The notes: generated by a model from the sequence alone, not told the origin. Numbered from the stretch's first letter, positions 22,468-33,220 are shown. The stretch is DNA of 48,971 nt from Triparma columacea (GCA_030267965.1 BRYA01000056.1:1-48971), one strand, 5' to 3'. Made by a program: numbers and translations.

Positions 22468-23798
22468 ATGCATTGCAACACCATGCGCTACTTATTCGCG
22501 TTATTTTTGGTCGTTATAAGTGCAGTCAATACGCGCAGTCCTCTTGCGCTTCCTTACGATGATAGGCCTTGTTATGATGCTGCTACTACTCCTAGCGCCG
22601 AATTGCTTGGGCTGTGTCGGCCGTCCTTCCTCATAATCGGAGCCGGAAAGGCTGGTACGAGCAGCCTGTACAGCTATCTCCAAAGACATCCCAAAGTGCT
22701 CCCCGCCCGCGTGAAGCAGACTCACTTTTGGAAGTACGACTACTCAGGTAGGGCCTCCATCCCTGGATACTACAGGAACTTCCCTAACGCGACAGCTTTC
22801 GGAGGGAAAGGGGAGGGTCATGTGACGGGTGAGGCATCTCCTGGCTACCTCCCCTCGTCTGAGTCAGCCGAAAGGACGGGGAAGTATCTCAAGGGTGTTA
22901 AAATAATAGTTATGATCCGTGACCCTGTCGAGAGGGCTTTTTCGTCCTATAAGTATAATTACGTGAACGCGATCCTCGGCGACATTCGTGCGAGGGGGGT
23001 GATGAGCAGGAGGAGGAAGAGGGAGAGGGCGGCTGAGGTTGGGATTGATGGCCACATGGAGGCCATCAACGCAGAGGAGGTGAGAGTGGGCGGCTCAATG
23101 GACACCATGATGTAATGCTGTTCTGCACAGACCTCAAGCCGGCCGTCTTCGCTCTCTCACCCTCTCACCGCGGTCCCTTGCGCTCGTTGTAGGAGGAAGT
23201 GGACAAGAGGAGGCTCGTGACGTTCGAGGAATTCGTCGACGCTGAGATTGAGTACATTCGGAAGTGCATGATGCAGGGAGGGGGGGGGGGAGTGATGGAG
23301 ATTTGCTTCGAAGGAAAGGACGAGGAGGACCCCCGTGAGCAGTGGAGGTCAATACCGAGGTCTCTAGTTGACGAGAGGGGGGAGAGGATAGACAGGATCT
23401 TCGACACAAACGGAAACTATTTGGTCCGGTCGATGCTGGGGAGGGGGATGTACAAGTCTCAGATAGAGTTGTGGAGGAAGCATCACAGGGAGGAGGATAT
23501 TCACGTGGTGTGCACGGCATCTCTCGATGTACAGGAGGTGGGCGTGGTTAATGTAGGCTCCAAGATTGACGAAATAGCGGCGTTCATAGGTCTCAACAAA
23601 TTTAACTTCGAGCCAGCCGTTGACGCAATAGGTGTATTGAACCATGGGAGCAAACCGGGTTACGATAGAGCTACAAAGTGGGATGATTACTGGAAGGACG
23701 CCGTGGATCCTAAACTCCGAGCGAAGATTGTTTCTTTCTTCAAGGAGTTCGAGGCCTGGACTGGATGGAGCGAATACGCTGCGCTTTGCGGCTGGTAA
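22468..23798 (+). CDS. Type II membrane sulfotransferase (PAPS-dependent)
   Basis: Exons 22468-23079 and 23193-23798 give 405 residues. A short hydrophobic segment (MRYLFALFLVVISAV) at ~6-20 suggests a Golgi signal anchor. The PAPS 5'-phosphosulfate loop is clear at ~56-71 (FLIIGAGKAGTSSLYSYL), and the 3'-phosphate motif lies at ~151-160 (RDPVERAFSS). The C-terminal LNKFNFEP..YWKDAVDPKLRAKIVSFFKEF matches the end of carbohydrate sulfotransferases such as heparan-sulfate 3-O/N-sulfotransferases and chondroitin types. It probably sulfates a glycan; the acceptor is unknown. The 113-nt intron is GTGAG...TAG. A second in-frame ATG at 22483 could be the true start. Confidence 0.87.
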
Positions 23799-23865
23799 CC
23801 GTACTGATATATTGTATATGTTTCAATGTACAAACAAGTGTGCCCTTTTCTAATTCCTCCCTCTT

Positions 23866-26116
23866 CTAATTCCTCCCTCTCCTCCTCCCTACAAACTCCA
23901 CCAGCAGTCTCCTTGCCTTGACCAGCCGCTTGTAATCCTCCTCCACTCCCTCCTCCCCTCCTGCCATGATTTCCTCAAGGGCCTCGCCCCTCTTCCCAGC
24001 CAGCGCGAGGCACTCCCGCCTGACTTCCGAGATGAGGTCGGAGCTCAGAACTTTCCTGGTCACGACCAGCCCCACCATATCCGTGAATCTGCCCCTCGCG
24101 ACCGAATGGTACGCCTCAAGTACTTCGGCAATTTCCTCCATGCCCTCGTCCCTCCCTTTTTGCCACTCCATCAGTATGTCCTTTACGTCCTGCCCGTCCC
24201 CCCCGTCCTTGCATGCTCCCGTCACGGCCCTGACGAACTTGCCCCACCTCTGGTCATTGACAACCTTCACGAGTCCTCTCTCATCCGTGGTGAAGAAGTT
24301 CTTCTCCCCCTCGACCAGCACGTCAATCTCTGCCAGCGCTTCCCCCTCAAGGTCCCTCAACTTCCTCTCCACGATTTCCCTGAAGACCGCGCCCAACTTC
24401 TCGCACCTCCCGCTGGCCTCCTCCGCGGCCTGAAGCCCCCCCATTCTGACCTCGCGAACGCACCTCTTGCAGCAGTCCCTTGACGCCGACCTCCACTTCT
24501 CTGTCTCCCGCTCCACCCACGCGCTGATCCCCCTGACATTCACGAAGCCGGGAAGGGAGCTCGTTTGGAACTCCTCGATTACTGCGAGGGGGTTGATGTG
24601 TGTGTTAGACAGCGCTTCCATTAGTACATTAGTGGTAGTGCTTCGTCCGTGCTTCGTCCGTGCTTCGTCCGTGCTCACCTTCTCGAAGCCCCTCAACTTC
24701 CTCGGCCTTGGAGAAATCCGGGGACCGTGACTCGATCGTTTCGCTCAGCTCCTTAAAGTGCTGCCCACACCTTTCCCTAACCCTCGCCACGGTCCTAGGA
24801 TGATGGAGGAGGGAGGAAGACAAGATGGAAGACAGGGTCTTGGTCGCCTGGACAAGCTGGCGCTGCGGAGTCACCACCGTCTGGGTGCGGTAAGTTCCGC
24901 GGATGGAGGGCGGCTGGATGCCACTCTTGGCCATTTGTATTTTGGCCTCAGTCAGCCTGCCGTCGATGTGAGATTTGATGGCCCCCAGAGAGCTCAGGAG
25001 ACTCGCAGCAATCATTTGTGTCAGGGTCGAAGAGAGAGAGGCAAGGGAGGTACTGCCCGCGGGTAAGCTGGAGAAGGCGGGATGGGTTGTGAAGAAGGCC
25101 CTCTCGTCGACAAAAGTGGACGTGACAGAGTCGATCTTGGAGTTTATGAGGTAGTAGCCGAGTCGCAGGGGCTTCGTCTCGTTCCTGAGGACACCCAACA
25201 CCTCTTCGTAGCCCTCCTCTTGCACGAGGTCCGCCTTTGTTAAGACTCCCACGGTCCTCACCCCCTCGGGATCCACAATCCTGGCCCTCTCAAGGACGTC
25301 CACGGTGGCAACATCGACATTAGCGGGAATGACAGCCAAAATTATGTTGTTGGGGTTGGCCATGTAGTGGTCAGTCAGGGAGTCAATGTCCGAGACGATG
25401 GTGGGGGACTGCCCGGATACCGTGGTACGCACGAGACCGGGGAGATCAATCAGGGAAATGTTGGGGGATGAGGAGGAGTGGATTTCTAGTGCGACGAGTG
25501 AGGCGAGAATGAAGCGAGCCGCAGAAAGTTTTGCGTTAGTGGATAAAGAGGGTTGTCTTCCGAAGTGAATGGAATTCTCACCTATGCTGATGGAGGACTC
25601 CGTGGTAACCGAGTTGAGGGACCCACTCTCAACCTGAGAACGAGCTACATCTATTGCCCTCTTCAGCTCATCCATGTCACCCTTCACGTGCTTGCAAGCT
25701 TTCGGGTTGAGAGAAGTTGAAACTTTGGCGGTCCAGGTGGCTGAGGCGGACGTCCTGAGGATCAACTTCGTCGCACACCTTGTGGTGCAGCGACCTGCAG
25801 CGACAGGAAAGAGCACAGAGGGAGGGAATGAGGACAGCTTGCAAAGGAGAGACGATTTACCGGAAGATTGGTCTCCGACAACAATCAAGTTAGGGAGAGG
25901 GGGGGCAGGCACCGGCTTGGAGGCACCAAAGGTGGCACCAAAGGTGGCATCCAAGGTGGCATCCAAGTCAGAGGGGCTCGTTGACCTTCTATTTTGAAGG
26001 TGTAAAGGAAGATTTGGCGAAGTATTTTCATCGTTTCCGCTAGAAGAAAGAACAGCAGATAGCTGATCGGTAAAGTCCAAGATTGATGCGACCTCAGTGA
26101 CCTCCATTTGGGTCAT
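23866..26116 (-). CDS. Dynamin-family large GTPase
   Basis: Exons 26116-25582, 25485-24679 and 24581-23866 give 685 residues. Dynamins assemble on membranes and drive fission or fusion. The G domain shows the P-loop GDQSSGKSS at 81-89, followed by a switch-like ATRCTT-type region (GRCTTRCATKL). DLPGL is at ~190, rebuilt by the first splice, and TKAD at ~255. A helical stalk follows. The end resembles a GTPase-effector domain (VLEAYHSVARGRFTDMVGLVV). There is no PH or proline-rich domain, so it is closer to Mx/DRP-type proteins. A 12-bp repeat near the N-terminus encodes DATLDATFGATFGA. The first intron (96 nt) is stop-free and in frame; the second begins with three 11-bp repeats. Confidence 0.88.
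24638..24670. repeat. 11-bp triplication beside a splice donor
   Basis: Three perfect 11-bp units (GTGCTTCGTCC on the plus strand) sit immediately inside the intron donor of the dynamin gene. A partial fourth unit overlaps the donor itself. Confidence 0.85.
25922..25969. repeat. Four 12-bp coding repeats in dynamin N-terminus
   Basis: Four units (GGCACCAAAGGT / GGCATCCAAGGT) encode the repeated Asp-Ala-Thr and Gly-Ala-Thr-Phe steps just before the G domain of the dynamin-family GTPase. Two copies of each variant suggest stepwise duplication. Confidence 0.8.
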
Positions 26117-26280
26117 GAAGTTTGAACGCTCAAATTTGCCAAAATGAAGAGGGTTTTCCGATCAAACCAGAGATCAAGCTTTGAATTTTCAATTTTGACA
26201 ACACACACACACAATCTCTTGGAACAGAACATTAAATCTGTTCAAGACGATATTGAATCTGTGCCAATTTATCGCCGTAA
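26117..26280. promoter_or_regulatory. Divergent promoter of dynamin and neighbour
   Basis: 164 bp lie between the two start codons. It contains the exact 12-mer GCTCAAATTTGC (26128-26139) that occurs twice in the Vps39-like/sulfotransferase promoter, here 12 bp upstream of the dynamin ATG. A short CA run (ACACACACACACA) is at 26201-26213. Confidence 0.5.
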
Positions 26281-28175
26281 ATGTCAGCCTTGCACAAAAT
26301 TGACATGGGGAGATCTGAAGACCAAGATGAAAACCTTGATGAAACCCTTCTCTCTGCAGTCAAAAGCCCGCTATTCAAGTCGATGGTTGGTGTGCCGGCG
26401 CTAGTTGGTTCACCAGATTCGAGCGAGGGGGGTGAAGTACCGGAAGTACCAGAAGGAGGAGATAATCATGCTGAGGAGGATGAAGGGCGAAGGGAGGTGA
26501 GGAAATGGGAGGATAGGGTTTAAGAGGGGGGAGGGGGGGGGAGGGGGGGGTCGCACGCGTACTGACCCTTCTAAATCGTCGCAGTATGTGGAGGAGAAGA
26601 GGGTTAAAATGATGGAAATGTCAACTAGAATAACTATGGAGATGGGAGACTGTGCAGTCGGCGTCTGGGGTTGCGGGGGGAGCGACAGGGGGGGAGGGGT
26701 CAGGGGGCGGCTTGACAAGGTGTACGAGGAGATGAGGAGGGAGATGATGTCAGAGGTCGGGAAGAACACGAACGCCTCAGGTCCCATGAGCTCCTCCATC
26801 TTCTTTGACGCCGCCACGATTTTCCAGGAGCGGATGGTGCGCCAGACGATGACGTGGAGGCCAATAGTTGAAAATGCTATCGAGGACATTGTCGATATCA
26901 TAACTGATAGCTGCAGGGTGATTACCAAGGCTGCAGTTTCGGATGCGCTTGGAGAGACTGCGGGTGAAATGCCGAATTTCACTCTTACCGTTGACGAGCA
27001 CATCACCGATGCGGTCGAAACTTGTTGTGAAGAGCTCAGGGATAGGATGGAGGAGGTAAGGAGTGCAATGGAGCCTAGTGGATTGGAGTGGTGTAAGGAG
27101 CGGAGCGCGTCATGGAAAGGGGAGGAGTGCACTTACGACTAACCTCTTTCGCTCGTCCTGCCCATCCTTCGCTTGTCCCCGTTCCTTGCAGATACTCGGA
27201 GTGGAGGGGAGCTTCGTCAGCTTGCTGTACAACAATGGGGAAGTAGTGAAGAGCGAGACTGAAAGGAAGAGGGAAAGATTCGGTAAAATGGTGGATAGGG
27301 CGATAAGGGAGGCCAAGGTTAAGGGATGGAACATTAGGGATCACCTCTTGAATAGATTAGGGGGGTGGTGGATGGAGGTGAATGGGGCGCACCAGTCAAA
27401 AATCAGGCTTGAAGACGCCAACGAACTCGTGCTGTGCCACCAAAAGGCTGCGGCTATAAGAGCGGGAGATAACCTCGTAAGTTGCTTCGAACAGCGGCTG
27501 GTGGAGGTCGTTCCGGAGATGGTGGAGGAGGGGCTGTTGGGATGGGGGAGTAGCGCTGCGGGAGAGGAAATTATCGACATGATGAGAGTCGTGGAGGGGA
27601 GCGGGGGGGTGGGAGTAGGAATTGGGGGGGGGGGGGAGAGAGAAAAGCGGGGTATGAGCGCCGCGGAAATGAGGGCTGTGCAGGTAAAGAAAAGGATGGG
27701 GGAAGCTCGCTTCGACAAATTGATTGCGGTCTTCGTGAAGCAGGGGCATGACCTGGAGAACGGGGCTGGGCTCATTGAGTGGCTGGGGACAGAGGGGGGG
27801 AGCAAGGAGTTTGTCAACCCCGTATTGAGGGGGAGGCTGAAGGTGGCAGGGGAGGGGTTAGGGGGTCGGGACGGGAGGGAGACTTTTGGGAGGGGGGAGG
27901 GGGGGGGACTCACTTTTGAGGGGGGGGGGCGGGGTTGGGTTCAAGTGGACCTCGGGAGGAGGACAGTATTCGCTGCGAGCGAGGCGAGGGTGGTGGGTAT
28001 AGAGGGGGAAGAGGAGGAGCTGGGTTGGGCAATCTTAGGAAGCGAGGACGGAATCGAGTGGGTCGATGCGCAGGAGGAGGTGGAAGGATTTAGGTACATT
28101 CGCGTCGTGAGGGGAGGGAGAGGGGATGTGCAGGTTGAGGGTATAGAGTTGTTCGGTAATTTATATAGGGTGTAG
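26281..28175 (+). CDS. Possible dynamin-stalk-like protein with discoidin-like C-terminus
   Basis: Exons 26281-26496, 26585-27055 and 27192-28175 give 556 residues. No GTPase motif is present. Residues ~75-400 are helical. The stretch SSSIFFDAATIFQERMVRQ followed by W..IVENAIEDIVDII resembles the dynamin middle domain, where a conserved Phe-rich helix precedes the stalk; this is a weak inference. The C-terminal ~65 residues (GWVQVDLGRRTVFAA, WAILGSEDGIEWVDA, FRYIRVVRGG, VEGIELFGN) match the pattern of discoidin / F5-8 type C galactose-binding folds in compact form. The gene is divergent from the dynamin GTPase, with which it may act; that is speculative. Gly-rich runs at ~245-265 come from poly-G DNA. 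Confidence 0.6.
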
Positions 28176-28223
28176 TGAAAGATCAATATGCGAAAAAAAA
28201 TCTTTTGCTTTTGCTTTTTGATT

Positions 28224-30453
28224 TCAGCCGCCGTCGAGGAGCAACATCAACTGGTTGACTTTGGTCTCTGTAGGGAGAAGGGAGTGTGTGTTAATTAATT
28301 GGGGTTTAGAGAAACTCGGGCAGAGTAGAAGTGCGCCACTCTCACCTAGCTGGGGAATGGTGTCGTTGTACATTTCCCTGACCATAGCGAGCTCGTTCTC
28401 GGCAGCGGCAATTTCTTCGGTGTTGCCGATCTTGTTCTTTTGCAGCGATTCTACTAAATCCCTCACAAAGGCTAAGTCCTTCGTGCTCTTCTCTAGCTTC
28501 TCGTTGGCGTTCCTTTGGCGCCTCCTCAGAATCTTTTCCTTTGCCTTGAGAGTATCCACGTAGCTGCTCGCGGTGATCTCGTCCTGTGACGAGCGAAGCG
28601 AGTCGCGGAGGGGATTGCGTTAGTGGATAAGAATTGCGTGACGAGCGAAGTGAGTCTCAAGAAGGTTAAGATAGTGCGTTGATGTCCTGCTCGCGAGCTA
28701 TTTCACTTCTTGTTCATTCTTACCTTCTCCCGTTTCCGGTAGGCAACCTTTATCGCGAACATTTTCTCTTGGTAGTAGTTGCGGGTCTTTTCCAGCTGCA
28801 GAAGGAGCGCGGGAGCAGCAAAAAGATGCGTTAGATATTGAGAGTTGCCTAAATTGTCAGGTAAAATGCTTATGTCCCTTCTCACCTCGTGCCGCAACAG
28901 CTCGTTGTACTCGGCCGCCAGGCCCTCCAACTTCCTATTCCACAACATCTCCTCCTCGTCGTCGATCCACTCGTTTGGTTCCAACGATGAGTCTCCCCCA
29001 GCCAATTGCACGATCTTGCCATCGCCCTTGGCGCTCACGAGCCTGTGGACGAAGCCCTGCTCGGCAAAATTGAAAACCTTCTGGGATGTCACCTCGAGAG
29101 CGTACGCGTGCAAGGTCGATGCGTAGTGATCAAAGGCGTGGCTATTTGAGGCGCTCGTGGAAGGAGTGGCGACCGCACTATCAGTGGGGGTCTCCATGTC
29201 CCCGCAGTTGGAGTCGCCACATATAAGACAGATCCAAAGCCCTGCAGATGCGGAAGGAAGTGCGGCGGGGGGGGGATGGGGGGGGGAGGGGGGCGTGGAG
29301 GTGGAGACTGAGGTGGATGTGGGGGTGGTGGCAAAGGCCTTCATAGTGAGAGAGGTAGAGGCACGAGGCTTGAGATCCGCACTACTAGCGAATACACGGC
29401 GGTTCTTCCTGCGGTGGGGTAGCGAAGCCAGCCGCGGCAATCGTTCCGTAAATAAGTTGCATTAGTAAGTTGCGTCTTCGACAAATATAAAATCGTCATC
29501 CCGCCTGAATGTATTTCACCTCCTTCTCACCTGCAAACCTGGCATTGGCTTGTCGCACGGTTCACCTTGTAGGGAGAAGGGGACGCCCGTAGGGGGGAGG
29601 GGGAGGGCTGGTCGGGAGCTTTCATCGCAGTCAGGGGGGGCGATGTTGTTGAAACATCATGGTCGGGGACAGTCAGGGGAGGGGCACAATCATTTAGTAG
29701 AGTCGACGAGGGGAGAGGGGGGAGAGAACCAGCGTGGTGGGGTGAGAAGAGGTCAGAAGCCATCAAGTCGAAACGACAAACCGGGCAGGTGTTGGTCTGA
29801 GACCACAGACGAAGGCATGTCACATGGAAGGTGTGGCAGCAGACTGAAGTGAAGGTCGACTTTTTAGAATCGAGGGGCTCCAAACAGAACATGCATGGAG
29901 GATTCGTGGGCTCCGGGTCAGTTACACAATCCACGGAAGACACCGAGGTGACCTTGAAGGGAGGATCGAAAGGGGCGTCATCATCATCCCCAGCATTCAG
30001 CAACTGATGAATCGAAGTGTTCAACTTCGACATGTCCTCCTGAAACATTTGGAATTTGGACGCTGCAGCTGGATCGAAGGAGAGCAACACAGCAAAGTTG
30101 GGCTCCCCGTGCACGTCAGAGTCGACGCAATGAAAAATACGCACTCGACACAATCCTGATCGGGATCGCTCATCATGGGGAGATGAGTACGTCGCTATTA
30201 TATCCCATAACGTGGATATACCCATGTTCAAATCGCGGAGGAACTCCTCGTCCTCCGGGAAGGCAGGCTTTCCGTCCTGCTCAAAAGAGGGCGGAGACAT
30301 TAGCAGGGAGCTGAAGGGGAATGCTACCTCCTCAAGGGGGAGCGGGGATATTGCCAACGTGAGGGAAGTGGTTGACGAGTTGGGGCAGAAGTTAAGCGTC
30401 GACGACGGATTAATACCACCGACATAGACAGATAGGCCTGAGTTTGACTCCAT
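28224..30453 (-). CDS. BRAP2-type E3 ubiquitin ligase (RING + UBP zinc finger)
   Basis: Five exons: 30453-29531, 29408-28886, 28795-28724, 28583-28346 and 28267-28224, in frame to 599 residues. BRAP2/BRCA1-associated-protein relatives are cytoplasmic ligases that bind Ras-pathway or nuclear-localisation partners. Domain order is the family order. First comes a BRAP2 RRM-like region at ~95-175 (CRVRIFH, NFAVLLSFDPAAASKF). Next is a RING-H2 at ~187-227 (CMFC, CCHTFHVTC, CPVC). The UBP zinc finger starts with CQVC at the exon 1 end and continues as LWICLICGDSNCG, HAYALE and VFNFAEQGFVHRLV. A long C-terminal coiled coil follows. About 50 Pro/Ser/Thr-rich residues are inserted between CQVC and LWICLICG, and more lie after NCG. 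The 90-nt intron (28885-28796) is stop-free in frame. Confidence 0.9.
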
Positions 30454-31032
30454 CGAGAATGGGTTGAGGGAGCAGTCTTGGAGGGGTTCAAGAACGGTAT
30501 CGGAAAAGAATGGACAGTTGTGAACCTCCAAATAACACCGATGTTGCCCAAGAGTGGGTTAAAATTACACCAAACTGCTGTTAAAGTGAACAAATCGGCA
30601 AAAAACTTATTTCACTTTTTGAGCATTTTTGAAATTACGTCCAAAATGCAATCAATATCAATTTCTAATTATTAATATGATCATGTAGTACTATGAATTT
30701 TTTTTATGGTATCAAAAGAAGTTCATATAAAAGTGGTAAATACATTTAGCTTCAACCAAATATAATTCATCAACAATTTAAATATAATATTATTAAACAA
30801 CAAATAAACACCAAAATTCATACAGCTTTATATCGAATCTAAATCAAATAAATTTTTGTAACTTTCCAGATTTTGATATTAGGATATTATATAATTTAGG
30901 CAGGCGTCATATGTGATTATAAAGACTTACTGAAATCTTGAAAATATATAAAAACTTTCAATACATCGTCGAATTAACTTTTTTTTTTGTCGTTGAAGAT
31001 ACGTAAACGTACAGAACGAATAACATGATTAC
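30454..31032. other. AT-rich intergenic island
   Basis: No gene seen. By direct count, 30661-30960 has 64 G/C in 300 bases (about 21%), far below its flanks. It contains T and A runs and words such as AATATAATATTATTAAA. It is upstream of the BRAP2-like gene and downstream of the ketopantoate reductase gene. Confidence 0.7.
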
Positions 31033-32115
31033 TTACTTCTCGTGCAGTTGCTTTACCATCCTCTTCGTCTTCGTCATGTCCACCCCATATCTTTCCCCTC
31101 TCTCCACAATCTCATCAAACATATATTGCAACTCAAGTTCTGATCCCGCGCGAAAATCCAAAAGCGTAGAGGGGGCATAAGCCCCCATTGTGTCTGTGTG
31201 TTCCCACATTTGTGCCTTATCCCCATCCCCTAGCCTAACGCTTTCGCCCCTCGCTGCAAGATCAGCGTTTGCTGCTTCGAATACCTCGTCCATTACCCTC
31301 GTGCATTCATCGCGTAAAGTTTCATCCCCCGCAATCCGGTCAGTGGTGCAGTTGAGGACAGTGCACATGCCGTTGAACGGGACATTCCAGCAACTTTTTT
31401 GCCACCGCAGCGGCAGGATTTTGTTGCATTCAAAAGCGACCCCACTCCCTTCCCACAAACCCGCCAACTTCCGCACTTCTACTTCAGCATCAAGACTACT
31501 CGTCTTGACGATACCCCCCTTCAAGTCCCCTAAGTATGTATGTGTGACCTTCCCAGCCATTTTGCGGTTCGCGCATATGTATGCGGCACAGCCTGATATC
31601 GAAGCTACGGGCAAGCTGGCACTTTCGACAATCTCCACGACCTTCTGATCAACTAGCCCGTTCATAACAGCGACAACGCGAGAGGACCCATCCTTTCTCA
31701 AGACTCGAGGAAGAAGCTGTTCGAGAGCATTGAACGCATCGTTAGTCCCCTTCAGCGCAATGACCACCCAGTCGGATTCCTTCAAGTCACTAACGTCACT
31801 TGAAAAGTATGTGCGATGGCTGTGGGGGATGTGCTGTTTATTGAACGTGATGCTCTCCACGGTGAGGCCCTTCTCACGACACTCCTTTATGTGTGGCAAG
31901 TTCTCCCTCGGCGAGAAGAATGTGAAGGAGTCATCGCCCCGTCCCTGTACTAACCGGCTCCCGTAGAAGCTTCCCACGGCACCAGCTCCTATTATCGTCG
32001 TGTGTGCCTGCCTCCAGGATGTTGTCCTTGATTTCATCGGGGAAATTAGTTGCTGAAACCCTTTTGTTGATACGACGAACATAGTAAAAATGAACTTCAC
32101 AAAAATTAAGTACAT
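31033..32115 (-). CDS. panE: 2-dehydropantoate 2-reductase (ketopantoate reductase)
   Basis: ATG at 32115, 360 residues, single exon. The enzyme reduces ketopantoate to pantoate with NADPH, a step in pantothenate/CoA synthesis. The Rossmann nucleotide site is at ~43-50 (GAGAVGSF) after a beta strand. Family motifs include VVIALKGTND, AVMNGLVDQ, and the catalytic-lysine helix WQKSCWNVPFNG. The C-terminal helix YAPSTLLDFRAGSELELQYM has the conserved Ser, Asp and Glu residues. The N-terminal ~35 residues are hydrophobic then basic (MYLIFVKFIFTMF...PMKSRTTSWR), like an organelle-targeting or signal sequence. The paralogue function may differ, since this superfamily includes other reductases. It is divergent from the DUF3172-like gene, with 83 bp between the starts. 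Confidence 0.85.
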   Translation of the reverse strand: MYLIFVKFIFTMFVVSTKGFQQLISPMKSRTTSWRQAHTTIIGAGAVGSFYGSRLVQGRGDDSFTFFSPRENLPHIKECREKGLTVESITFNKQHIPHSHRTYFSSDVSDLKESDWVVIALKGTNDAFNALEQLLPRVLRKDGSSRVVAVMNGLVDQKVVEIVESASLPVASISGCAAYICANRKMAGKVTHTYLGDLKGGIVKTSSLDAEVEVRKLAGLWEGSGVAFECNKILPLRWQKSCWNVPFNGMCTVLNCTTDRIAGDETLRDECTRVMDEVFEAANADLAARGESVRLGDGDKAQMWEHTDTMGAYAPSTLLDFRAGSELELQYMFDEIVERGERYGVDMTKTKRMVKQLHEK

Positions 32116-32198
32116 AAAACCCGTTAAATACTTTGAAATTACCACAACGATCTCTCAAAGTCTTCAACTTCTTGACAAATTATTGACAAACTCCAACC
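32116..32198. promoter_or_regulatory. 83-bp divergent promoter
   Basis: Only 83 bp separate the ketopantoate reductase ATG (minus) from the DUF3172-like ATG (plus), so regulatory DNA and both 5' leaders must fit here. The region is AT-rich. No defined motif was recognised. Confidence 0.5.
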
Positions 32199-33135
32199 AT
32201 GTTTTTATTTGCCTCACTTTTCCTCCTCGCAGGCCATTCGAGCGCCTTCTACACCAACATCCCCAATTTAAGGTCCTCAACACTTCTAAGCCCTACGTCA
32301 TCCCTTCATCTCCCCTCTTCTTCCCTCTTTGCTCGGCCTGATTCTGAGTATGACAATGAATTCGACTCCGATTTCAAGCCTTTACGAAACAATAAGAGAA
32401 ACAAGGGACGTTTACGCTTACCAGAGGCCGTAACGAAGGTACGAGACTCACCTACCGCCCTCCCTTTGATAAAATCACTCACCCCTCCCCTCCCCTCCCA
32501 CTCAGGCTCTGCTTGCAGGCGTCTTCGTGTTGGGAATAGGCACGGGGGTGACACTGGACTCTGCTATCAACACGAACGAGAAGGACCTCGCGTCACGCGA
32601 CGCTATCGACAAGAACGCCCCAAATCCTACCCTCTGCTCCTCTTATGGTGCATCTGCCATGGCCTTTGACCAGCGCGTATTCGTATCCTTTAACCCCTTC
32701 AATGTGTATGTATCGCAGGCTGACGTTAAGCCAGCGTGTGTTCTCCGTCAATCGAACGCTGTCAACGTCCTCCAGACTAGGGGCCTCCTCAATAACAAGG
32801 AGGTCAAGAGCTGTAAGTCAAACCTCGCCAATACTTGGGCGTTTGTCGGTGACCTTGACGACAAGCCTCAGCTTTCGTGCGTTTATCAGTCTGAGGATGC
32901 TCAGAACGAGTTCCTCAGTGACCCCAAGAGGGGCATAGGCGAGGATGTCTATGACGATGACATAGCGGAGGTGGCCAAGAAGAGCACCAAGAAGAGGGTC
33001 AAGAACGCGCTCAGCGGTGGTCAACAAGACTCTGCTGGAGCTCAGAGAAAGCAAGAGTTAAAAGAGAGAGTGGCTGAGGAGATGGAGATGACGAGGGAGG
33101 AGGCTAGTGCTGAAGAAGAGGGAACGATGCAATAA
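32199..33135 (+). CDS. DUF3172-like protein, probably plastid-targeted
   Basis: Exons 32199-32438 and 32506-33135 give 289 residues. The first ~18 residues form a signal peptide ending Ser-Ser-Ala-Phe (LFLLAGHSSAF), close to the ASAF-type cleavage site of heterokont plastid preproteins. A Ser/Leu-rich transit-like stretch follows. Exon 2 starts with one membrane segment (ALLAGVFVLGIGTGVTL). The conserved block VFVSFNPFNVYVSQ..VKPACVLRQSN, then CKSNLANTWAFVGDLDD and CVYQSEDAQNEFL, resembles the cyanobacterial/plastid DUF3172 family. The family assignment is recalled, not searched. Function unknown. The C-terminal ~60 residues are charged and helical. The 67-nt intron is GTACG...CAG. Confidence 0.75.
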
Positions 33136-33220
33136 ATGAATGAATTACATTTGTAAAGTCACAATCGTCAAGACATTTAAACGCCTATCAAAAGTTTGGA
33201 GGTTCTCAAACAAACTATAC

